A DNA stretch of 64,000 nucleotides from Vigna angularis (lineage: Eukaryota > Streptophyta > Magnoliopsida > Fabales > Fabaceae). Of this stretch, positions 55,201 to 64,000 are shown piece after piece. Numbering within the stretch: position 1 is the stretch's first letter; the number at the start of each line of letters is the position of its first letter. Location of the stretch: contig NC_068976.1 in assembly GCF_016808095.1 (NCBI RefSeq), positions 18,756,371 through 18,820,370 on the forward strand, read 5' to 3'. The notes under the pieces were generated by a model. It did no database searches and was not told the DNA's origin. It saw nothing but the letters and a program-made list of their open reading frames with translations. Made by a program: the position numbers and the translations under genes.

Positions 55201-58200
55201 TTTATTAGTAAGTTAATTATGTTTAGCTGTTTAATCCTTTAGTATGTGTCAATATTCAAACATTTATTTGGACATTAAGATATAGTCAAAATTGTTTTGT
55301 GTATTTGCTTTTGATCCTTGTTGAGAGGTTCTCAATCTAACCATGATGTGTTCTTAGACTATACTCATATTGATGTGTATACTGTATATAAGATGTTTTT
55401 TAATTAAGAATTAAATATATTTTTAGTTTTTAAATTTAAACGTAAAATTAAAATTTGTTTACATCTCAAATTTTAATACATTTTAATTTAAAAACTTTAA
55501 AAATAAATGAATATAGTTATTTAAACCAATGTTAAATCTCTTTTAAATGTAAAATAATATTTCAGGTTCACATATAAGCTGTGAAATAATATAAACAACT
55601 TAAATGTGGATTTAAAACTTTATTTGATAAGTTAAAAAATTTAAAACTGTTAAATTAGAAAGACAATGTATATTTATTTTTAAAGTCCGAAAACAATATT
55701 GTATCAAAATTTATAATGCAATCACAAAAATATATAATCCTTCAATTACTTAACAATATAAAAACTATCCCTCTATGTATAATTCGTTAAATTATATAGG
55801 AATGATACTTAAATTTAATGAGACGAGCTGCACTTCACTATGACAGCACCACCTCTGTTTTTGTTTTCTCTAACCAAACAAACAAGATCGGCCGGATTAA
55901 AAAATGACGCGACTATACAATTTTGACCCTTTTCTTTATACTTTTTGATAAGCATCTCATGATTTCTCTTTACCACCACCATGAAAGTTATTCCATGATT
56001 GGATATTGAATCATCTACAACAACAATAACTTTGAGGATCAAAAAACAGTGGATATAAGTGGAAAAATGAAATTGTGCATAAAGAGATTATCACAGATGA
56101 TTGGGTATATATACATGTTGACGTATAGATACATAGTATAACTTAAGTAGCTAGTTGACTAATGAGTATGTGGGCACAAGTTTACAAGAAGAAAGTACAA
56201 AGGATAGTTGTTGGGGGGAGAAAGAAGAGAGGTGAAAAAAAAATGGTGAAAAATTTGTTGGTTGCAAAGTTTAAAGCCATCTCCTTGTTGTAGTTTTGCA
56301 GTTATCGAGTTGCTAAGAGCAAGAATAGGGAACAGTGCCTCCCTCGAGTGTGTCCAACGAACAAGTCCAATTCAATAAAAACAACCTCTTATGACACACT
56401 CTCTCTAAATTGCAGTGTGGTGGGAACCACTTTCTCTCTACACAAACCCTAATTAATAAATCAAATGTCAATTTCACGCCCCCTAACAAGATGATATTAT
56501 ATTTTATGCTTTCTGTCTCAAAGGACTTGGTGCTTTGCTTTTGTGGGAGAAAATCCAACCCCATCAGACATTTCAATACTCATTGCCTCACACCATCATC
56601 TCAAACAAAAACCCCTCTCACCTTTTTCTTTGTTGCTATTCAAATTCACATCATTTTTTCCTCCTATTTCCTGTACCCTCTCTTTTCTATTCCTGTGTCT
56701 CCCAAGGAAATTACTTTAGTCACTGCTTCCTTTCAAATTTGGTGAAGCATCATTCACCCTCTTTCCTTTCATCACCAAAACTTTTTCCTACTTCTGCTTC
56801 CCCAAATGCACTGTCACTCTTCATATATGCATGCCAACTTGATTGCAAGGGAAAATCAAACTCCTTCATCTTCTTGTCTTCAACTCAACACAGCATCTTT
56901 CTCAGTTTCTTCCGGTCCACATTGATTAATCAAAATATAATTAATGATTCTTAGGTCATAATAATTTAATAAAGAAATGGAAATCATGGTATCAATTTTT
57001 ATATCATGTCTGATAGTCTATATCGAGGTTGATGTTCACCGATACACTGTCAATTAGACTGGAGTCTAACTTCTTAAGAAATTGATGTAACTTTTAACTC
57101 AAAATCTCAAAGATAATGAGTTAATGAATTTTAACCTTTTAATTTTATATATTTATTTAATATGAAACTTAACATCGTTACGAACGAAATATTAGGAAAA
57201 GGTGATAGACAGACTAAGATTATTATACTTTAAAAACTACATTAGTCTATCGGTTTTATTTTATAGTTAAACTAAGTGAATGAAACATTTGGTCGAATAA
57301 GTTCAGGGCATAAGTCAAAATGAAAAAGATAATTTAACCAAATCTTGAAAACTGATGGAATCCAAAGTTTTACTTGGAGCGTTGGAAAGGGAAATTATGT
57401 TTCAAAAATATATATACAGAGATCTGATGCTATCTATATGATAATAGGCAAGGAGAGTCAACTCTGGCTTGATGTTGTACTTAGTTTTGTATAGTTTAAA
57501 ATGTAAAGTTTTCAACCTTATCAGCGCACTTGCCAGCTGTTAATGCATACTGGTATCATACACATGCATTGCAGTGTCTTGTCCCATTTTGCAGTCGTGT
57601 ATTTGCTAATAATAGTAACAAATAATTACATTTGTGTATTACTTTTTGCCACATTTTCAACTCATGAAGAAGAAGAAAACTGTAATTCAACACTTTCCTA
57701 CCGCACCAAGTAATATAAGAAAGATGGTACGAAGTTACCGTATAATAACAACCTTTCGTCTTTAATCCGAACAATTTTGATACAACATTTATATGATTTT
57801 TCGAACTCGAAATTATTAAAAGTTTAATATTGACTAAAGATAAAACGAATTTAAACTATATAAATAAATATAAATATCATCTTTTAAACTAATTTTTTTA
57901 AAATTAAATTAAATTTAAAATCTTGTATTTAACTTGATATTAGAGACAAGTTAAAGCCTATGTTTTTGTTAACAAAAACAGCTTATCAGTCATTGTATAT
58001 GTATACGGAGACACTCATTATTTGTAGCATGAAATGAAAGACAGTGAATAATAGTAAGATAGAGGCAAGGAAGTTATAGAAGGGATGTAGTGCATAGGTA
58101 CCCCATATCTAGAGTTGTAGGGTGAAGAAATAGATCATAGATTGGTGACGAAACAGGGATGGCTCCATAGAGTGGTGGGAAGTCTAAAATTCAGACTTGA

Positions 58201-58970
58201 GTACTTGACTTGAACATGTCATAAAAAGTTTAAAGAAAAATGAAAAATGGTCCAAAGTCTGGTCCAGAAAAAACCAGAAAACGTCTGCGTAGAGTGTGTG
58301 ACTATTCAAGCAACGGCAGCAGGAAGCATACGAAAATTTCAAAGGGAGAGAGAACTCTTTTTCTACACTCTATCTCTCTGATCCCCAACGGTTCTCAAGC
58401 GATACAAGGTATTTAGAGAGAATGCAAACAACAACAAAAACAACAAACACCAAATCTGCTCACCCCGAAACCTATATAGAAAACCAACAACAGGAAAAAA
58501 GCACCGTATCGGTTCCAGTTCTCTGCTTTGGACCTTTCTTTTGGCCCCTTCTCTCCCTCGATACTCACAACAACACAACCTCTTCTCTCTCTCTCTACAT
58601 GCACACAACAACTCCAACCACAACCACAGCAACAAACGACTCTCCAACGTAGTAACAAATGAAAACGGTCTCACCCTTCACAACTTCACGTTTATTCATT
58701 CATTACTTCCCCAAAGTCAAAATACATCTCTCTTTTCACATCCAAAACCCCACCTATTCCCCCACATACTTTTATTTTATCATTTTGCTTATTGCCATTT
58801 ATTAACACTTTTTTTTTTCCATGACTAATGTCTCGCTACATCGTTTTTATTTGCAAAATTTACGAGTCTAGTATTATTCGAAGAAATCCAACGTTTGTGT
58901 CCCACACCAACATTGCTTCACCTTTCACATGCCACACTTTCTTCTTAAACCCACCACTTCCTCTTCCACT
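52255..58970. other. Intergenic DNA between the hAT MITE and SNE
   Basis: No gene could be supported in about 6.7 kb. A foldback repeat lies at 53226-53434. Less AT-rich stretches at about 53690-53900, 56310-56900 and 58290-58640 contain short open frames on both strands, but none resembles a known family. The last stretch probably belongs to the promoter of the SNE gene. Confidence 0.5.
53226..53434. repeat. Foldback inverted repeat
   Basis: The left arm (about 53226-53296) and right arm (about 53367-53434) are imperfect reverse complements sharing TGTGTGAATTTAGT, AACTAAATTTT and TTATTTGATGTTT, with a loop of about 70 bp. Further right the sequence ends in ATCAAAAACATATTTAACCC, resembling a common legume repeat terminus. 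The matching left terminus is missing, so the element is probably truncated. Confidence 0.5.
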
Positions 58971-58985
58971 AGCTAGCTAGATAAA

Positions 58986-59060
58986 TCTCTCTCTTTCTCT
59001 TTCTCGCTTTCTCGCTTTCTCTTTCTCTATCTATCTATTTCTTTTTCTCTTCTCTTCTCC
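58986..59060 (+). promoter_or_regulatory. CT-rich leader of SNE
   Basis: A near-continuous pyrimidine tract (CTCTCTTTCTCTTTCTCG type) ends about 40 bp before the start codon. Such tracts are common in plant 5' untranslated regions and core promoters. The transcription start is not identifiable. Confidence 0.45.
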
Positions 59061-59096
59061 CTGTGCTTGTGTGCCATTAATTGATTTTGTGTGTGA

Positions 59097-59564
59097 ATGG
59101 TGCTGGGAAGAATGGTGCAGGAGCAGCACCGGGGAGAGCGAGAGAAACGGCCTAAGTTCTTCATAAACGACAACATAGACATTCTTCGGGAAATCCTGAA
59201 ACGACTCGACGGACCCTCGCTGGGTGTGGCGGCGTGCGTGTGTCGTCTGTGGTGCAGCCTCACGCGCAACGACGACTCTCTCTGGGAGCATCTCTGCTTC
59301 CGCCACGTCTCCACGGCGTCGGTGCGCGCGGTGGTGGTGGCCTTGGGCGGCTACAAGCGTCTCTACATGGTGTGCGTGCGACCGGTGCTGAGTCGACTCG
59401 GAGAGTCGGAGCGAGTTAGGAAGCGAGTGTGGACTCGGCATGAGGTGCAGCTCTCGCTCTCGCTCTTCTGCATTGACAGCTACGAGAGGCTCGGAAGTGG
59501 AAGGATCGCCAGCGACGCATCCGCATCGTCCCTCATGTTCCTCTGCAACACCATCAACGTCTGA
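59097..59564 (+). CDS. SNE: SNEEZY (SLEEPY2)-like F-box protein, gibberellin signalling
   Basis: Arabidopsis SNEEZY is a close relative of SLEEPY1. Such F-box proteins carry DELLA repressors to SCF ubiquitin ligase so that gibberellin can act. The single intronless frame gives 155 residues, matching the family's small size (about 157 in Arabidopsis). Residues 22-70 hold the F-box, with family words INDNIDILREILKRLDG, LGVAACVCRLW and DDSLWEHLCFRHVS. The remainder matches the SNE C-terminal part: VVVALGGYKRLYMVCVRPVL, WTRHEVQLSLSLFCI and SYERL. The ATG at 59097 is chosen because it gives the longest frame. A second ATG five codons later is also possible, and neither alters the F-box. The coding region is much more GC-rich than its flanks. 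A CT-rich leader (about 58986-59060) precedes it. Confidence 0.92.
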   Translation: MVLGRMVQEQHRGEREKRPKFFINDNIDILREILKRLDGPSLGVAACVCRLWCSLTRNDDSLWEHLCFRHVSTASVRAVVVALGGYKRLYMVCVRPVLSRLGESERVRKRVWTRHEVQLSLSLFCIDSYERLGSGRIASDASASSLMFLCNTINV

Positions 59565-59681
59565 TCTCATCTCATTTTTGCGCCTTCGGTATTATTATAC
59601 ACCAAATTAAAAAATATCACTAATTTCTTTGTTTATTCTATCTCTTAATTTCCTCATATCATAGTTGAATTAGGACATATC

Positions 59682-59687
59682 AATAAA
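59682..59687 (+). promoter_or_regulatory. Poly(A) signal of SNE
   Basis: AATAAA lies 118 bp after the stop codon and is followed by an A-rich run. Confidence 0.5.
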
Positions 59688-59699
59688 AAAAAATGCTTG

Positions 59700-61934
59700 T
59701 AATAAGCGTGGATTATTCCTCCTTTCATATCTTTTATTTATTCATATGCAGCTTATCATTTCAAACTCACTCCATTTATTTTCATTACAACCTTCTTGCT
59801 TCCTTAATTCATATTATTATTATTATTATAATTAATTATTTTCGGTGGAAAAAACCTTTTAATGTCGGAACTACATTAAAGTTCAATTTAATGTTTGATT
59901 ACACCGCGACATTAGGTAGCTTAAGCCCGTTTTAGAAGTGATTATGGTACGCCACAAAGCCCAGAAATAATTGACTTTTACACAATAAAATGCCTTTTCC
60001 ACAAACAAAGGAGTAATGTTATTTTTGTACAAGATTTTACAAAAACTATAAGCTTTTCACTTTTTTTAATCTCTCTTTCATTACACATTTGTTTCTTCTT
60101 GTTTTCATTTTGTCTCACTCTGGTGTATTGTTGTGAGAATTTGTTCCCAAGATATTAATTAATAACTAATATGAGTTTCACAATCTATGATGACATTTGA
60201 AATATATAAAACTATTATAAAGGTATGAATATAGTTCGTTTGGGTTTTCATAGCATGATTTGTTCACTATAACATTAGACTATTTAAAGTGTTAGTATGA
60301 ATTTTATAAGAGTTTAACATAATTTTGAAGTATAATGCTTAAAAGCTTGTTATATAGTAACTCTTTTTGATATATATAAACAAACATATAAACGCACTAA
60401 AGTGGGTTAAGGAATGTAATTATGAGTTACTAAGAGTATAGTCTCGAGACATTTTCGTAGAAAAGGTACATCATAATCAACACATTAATATTGTATAATT
60501 CTTATTTACGTATATATAAATTTACTTTTTAAGTCAATCTTTTTTTTAAATAGCGTAAATCCGACTCTCTTTTTAGTTAAAAAAATATGTTTCCGGGTTA
60601 TTTATTAAATAAGTCTAAGTCAAATTAAAGTAAACTATCTAAATGTCCAATAATTCCTAAAAAAGAATTGAATTACTTTAAAGTTAAGATTCAATTAAAA
60701 AACTTGTACGAATTTAATTCTTTTAAAATAAGATGTACATCAAACGCAAAGTATAAGATTACAATTGACAAAGCATAAACACATATTTTATCCAAAAAAA
60801 CAAGTAATCAGAATTTTATTTGAAAACTAACTAATCTCTTTTTTCATTGGATTAATCCATTTAGAACAAAGTGGTATTTCTAGTCACCATTTTCAAATCA
60901 GAGCTTAAACAGCTGTCATGTTTTTTTATCATTCTCAAACTGGTACGGAATCCGACATAAAAGTTTAATGTTTGACGGATAAATCATGGAAAAAACAACG
61001 CGATATCATATTAGATGTTAAAGAAAAACAGATATAAATACGAAATAACCATATAATTAATTAAATACAACACATACTCTTATCACCATTAATTCTTCCA
61101 TTCAAATTTCCCTCACTCTGGAATACTATTTTCGAATGTTCTCTTGGTTTATTTGATGAAATTATACGTTTTATCATTAACATTTATAATCTATCAATCA
61201 AGTGAAACAGGAACAAAATTGTAAATATAATAAGATTTTATATATAATAAGGAGAATTTTAAAATAAAGTATAAGATTTATTGAAGGTGAAAAATGATTT
61301 ACTGAATGTGAATAAAAAATTGCCTGAGTTGAGAGCAGAGTATAAGATAATTTTTTACAGTGTGACAGTGAGTGAGTAGTGTTGAAGAATACGAAAAAGA
61401 AAAACAAAGTGTCCTTCTTACATTGATTGAGACAGAGCAAGCAAAATCAACACAGTGGACAAACAAACATGTGACTGTGATCATTGACTCAAAGTGTGCA
61501 TCCAATCCAACCACTTCAATTTTTGGCACAACCAGATTTTTCAAGATTCAACTGTTGTCCCATTGATTCTGTACTCAACATCATTTCATTAATGTTATTT
61601 TTGGTCCATGCTTACATTAATTTCCTTCTAACTTTCGGCGACCAATGTCATTGGGCCTTCCACGTTAGCCCAAATCCATCTCTGTTTAAGTCCAACTTAT
61701 TTCACATCGACAACGTTAAATCAATGTCAGAACAACTCAACCTAAAACATACAAAACTCAAGTTCAAGCTCGTAAATCCAACTGAAATACAATGCCTCAA
61801 AATGTTCTATCCAAAAACAAAAAGAAAGAAAGATAAAAATAGATACATTAACTTATCACGGCATAATTACGTATTTAGTGTTAATGAATTAAATTGTGTA
61901 GTTAAAGTCTACCATAGTGGCAATCAAGTTTGAA

Positions 61935-61982
<48 letters not shown>

Positions 61983-62450
61983 TACTTAAATCACGCGTCA
62001 CCAGGCTGGTGGGTTGTTTTAAATCATTTTTCTATAATATTTTTTATTAAGTTTTCATTTTATTTGATGAAAAAAATGGTATTTTTAAAAAATAAAATGA
62101 CCAATGAGGAGCATTCACGAGATGTCCTATGCCCGTCACTGGTAATTCTCCAAATCATCATCCAACCTCGCACCAACTATAGAACACACTCTCTAACTTC
62201 TAACTTCCGCAAAATATATAAATTTTTTAATAATTTAGGCTGCAATAAAACATATAAAAAATGTGAAATAAAGGAAAATAATACTATTAGATTTTTCTAA
62301 AAAAGGGGAAAATAAAGTAATAAATATGTCATGCAGTCATTAGTGATTACGCACCTACGGTGCACGTTAGCTTGTTCCAACCACCTCAGTAATAACAGCG
62401 TTTACTTGCTCAGAAAATTATCATCATTTTATTTATAATAATTCCTATTT
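59700..62450. other. Intergenic DNA between SNE and the DnaJ gene
   Basis: AT-rich sequence. Open frames around 61370-61930 and 61917-62300 are short, overlap each other and resemble no family. The long TA run at 61938-61979 lies between them. I see no RNA gene. Confidence 0.5.
61938..61979. repeat. (AT)n microsatellite
   Basis: About twenty uninterrupted AT units. Confidence 0.9.
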
Positions 62451-62454
62451 TATT

Positions 62455-63366
62455 TGCAACTTTCTCTTTCTGATCGGCGATTGTCGGAAGCTCCTATTCA
62501 TCGCCGCCACCTTGCGCCGAATCGGACCCACTTCGGATCCGAGAGCCACCCGAGCCCTTTCTTCCCGATTTTTGTTTCTGTGGCAAAGGCTTCGCCTTTA
62601 CCATTTACCACACACCACTGTGTCCATACAAATCGGGTTCTGTGTTTTCCTGTTTTTAGCGCAGCAAGCGAGATTCACACTCAATTTTGCTCTAATTTCA
62701 AACTACACGTGGCGATCTGGCTCTTCTTCAACACCCCATTACCGCTCCAATCTGAGTTAGTTTTTTTGTTGTTATTATTATTTAAATTATTGTGTTTTTT
62801 TTTTGCATCTGGGGTTTTGGTTTTAAATAAATTATGAGTAATGATTTTGGGGGGTTTTTGGTTTAGGTTTTCGATCTCTTCGAAAGTTGTAGGTTTTTGT
62901 CAAATTTAGTTGAATTGGGTGCTGATTGAAAGATGGGTCATCTCTCCCTCTCTCCCGTTTGATTAATGTTATTGATTTTGAAATTGAAAGATTTAGGAAG
63001 TTTAGTCGTTTATGAATTGTATATGGAAAATTGAAAATTGTGTTTCAATTCATTAAATGTCACGATCTCTTTCTCTTACTCCAAAATTTGGGCGTACTGG
63101 ATGGGCTGTGCTTGTTTCCTCTTGTCAGTTCTATATTAATGTTGGTGTTCATGTTTGTTTATTTTACTAAAATGTTTGAGTTGGTGTTATTTGGATCTTA
63201 GATGGAAGTGATTTTAGTTTTAAAATTAAAAATACTTACTTATTCTTTTTGTTCCAAAACTGTTAGCAGACATGGAAACGAGGTTATATGTGATATTGGA
63301 AAAGATGTTGGGCGGGTCTTAGTTTCTGTTTCAAGAGTTCAGTTGTGAAGTGAGTTTTGTTCCTAC
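62455..63366 (+). other. Probable 5' leader of the DnaJ gene, with an intron
   Basis: A less AT-rich, C-rich stretch at about 62455-62755 looks like a first untranslated exon. A T-rich stretch follows and ends in GTTAGCAG at 63262-63269, a good splice acceptor. A donor could be the GT at 62756. From 63270 to the ATG at 63367 the sequence looks like the second part of the leader. It contains a 16-codon upstream open frame (63272-63322). The exon-intron layout is inferred. Confidence 0.4.
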
Positions 63367-64000
63367 ATGGAAGCGAACAAGGAGGAAGCACTTAAAGCGG
63401 TAGAGATTGCTGAAAAGCGATTTGCTGTGAGGGACTTTGCAGGTGCAAAAAACTATGCTGTAAAGGCTAGAACACTTTGTCCAGGATTGGAGGGTATATC
63501 TCAAATGGTGGCCACATTTGAAGTTTACATCGCCTCTGAGGTCAAACATAATGGTGAGCTAGATTACTATTCGATTCTTGGATTAAAACCTTTTGCAGAT
63601 AAGGAGGCTGTGAAGAAACAATACAAGAAGTTGGCGGTGTTGCTTCACCCAGATAAGAACAAGTGTGTGGGAGCTGACGAGGCATTTAAGCTTGTTTCCG
63701 AGGCTTGGACTTGGCTATCAGATAGTGCTATGCGCAGTTCTTATGATCTCAAGAGAAATGCGCTGTTGGGTGGGACTAACCAGATGAATCTGTCTCCTGC
63801 CCATGCTACAGGGGCTGCAGGTTATAACAAATGTTCCAATTTGTCAACCCCTCGCGGTGGGCTTGACACCTTTTGGACAATCTGCACCTCTTGTAAGGTT
63901 CAGTACGAGTATCTGCGCAAGTACGTGAATAAAAGACTGTCTTGTAAGAACTGCCGTGGCACTTTCGTGGCTGTCGAAACTGGGGCGGCCCCGGCAAATG
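63367..64000 (+). CDS. Plant DnaJ-domain (J-domain class C) protein, 5' part
   Basis: The frame is open from the ATG at 63367 to the right edge (211 codons) and continues outside. Residues 1-56 match the conserved N-terminal helix block of a plant-specific J-protein family (EEALKAVEIAEKRFAVRDF, then CPGLEGISQMVATFEVY). The J-domain follows at about 66-130 (DYYSILGL...), with the HPD signature in LHPDKNKC, which stimulates the ATPase of Hsp70. Next come ICTSCKVQYEYLRKYV and LSCKNCRGTF, a paired CxxC zinc-ribbon-like motif typical of this family. Its full-length members usually carry a long C-terminal region (DUF3444). Individual functions in this family are poorly known. Confidence 0.9.
   Translation, partial: MEANKEEALKAVEIAEKRFAVRDFAGAKNYAVKARTLCPGLEGISQMVATFEVYIASEVKHNGELDYYSILGLKPFADKEAVKKQYKKLAVLLHPDKNKCVGADEAFKLVSEAWTWLSDSAMRSSYDLKRNALLGGTNQMNLSPAHATGAAGYNKCSNLSTPRGGLDTFWTICTSCKVQYEYLRKYVNKRLSCKNCRGTFVAVETGAAPAN

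Noticed and set aside
56313..56954. Overlapping open frames on both strands in a less AT-rich stretch
   Set aside because: The frames overlap in several phases, have no family motifs and no splice pattern that joins them into a longer protein.
59031..59570. A 179-codon minus-strand frame across SNE
   Set aside because: Shadow of the GC-rich coding region. The plus strand matches SNE over its length.
62454..62837. A 127-codon frame upstream of the DnaJ gene
   Set aside because: Its second half runs into T-rich intron-like sequence and it matches no family. The stretch fits a 5' untranslated exon better.
1..64000. CRISPR arrays, bacterial operons, tRNA and rRNA genes
   Set aside because: I looked for regularly spaced repeats, tRNA B-box words and rRNA signatures and found none convincing. 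The sequence is plant nuclear DNA. A tRNA scan would be the decisive check.

Overview
The window is nuclear DNA of a flowering plant. It is strongly AT-rich, its genes are broken by GT-AG introns, and its gene spacing is wide and full of transposon relics. The proteins read most like those of a papilionoid legume (a Phaseoleae-type genome such as Vigna or Phaseolus is my guess), but I could not test this by database search. I recognise five genes. Four have complete coding regions, and the fifth runs off the right edge.

Left part (1-8400): an AT-rich stretch holds a non-autonomous hAT-type transposon (895-2550, perfect 8-bp target duplication) with a CACTA-type miniature element nested inside it (1213-1660). 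A 2.3-kb solo LTR follows (3531-5844, 5-bp target duplication) that carries an unusual array of hairpins. The first gene (8511-11322, +) encodes the small catalytic subunit of ADP-glucose pyrophosphorylase, in nine coding exons totalling 515 codons.

Middle (11.5-36.7 kb): about 16 kb of low-complexity AT-rich intergenic DNA includes a second solo LTR (17768-18482). The second gene (28076-32254, +) is an orthologue of STERILE APETALA (SAP; the Medicago genes MINI ORGAN1/SMALL LEAF AND BUSHY1 belong to this family). A 2.8-kb intron cuts its F-box, and its second exon is a GC-rich island.

36.7-49.3 kb: on the minus strand lies HY2, phytochromobilin synthase, with eight coding exons and 336 codons. 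It is loaded with retroelements. Intron 1 holds a complete 5,269-bp Ty3/gypsy chromovirus with identical 336-bp LTRs, a perfect target duplication and an uninterrupted 1,539-codon gag-pol frame, inserted antisense to HY2. Intron 2 holds a decayed Ty1/copia relic in the HY2 sense orientation.

Right part (49.3-64 kb): AT-rich intergenic DNA carries a hAT-type MITE and a foldback repeat. It is followed by an intronless gene for a SNEEZY/SLEEPY2-like gibberellin-signalling F-box protein (59097-59564, +). At the right edge is the 5' part of a plant DnaJ-domain protein gene (63367 to the end, +).

The genes are ordinary single plant genes and do not form an operon or an obvious functional cluster. 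Three of them act in light and growth control (HY2 chromophore synthesis, SAP organ growth, SNE gibberellin response). I did not find a convincing new multi-gene system. The most noteworthy content is the very young, apparently intact retrotransposon inside HY2, the nested DNA transposons, and the hairpin array in the large solo LTR.
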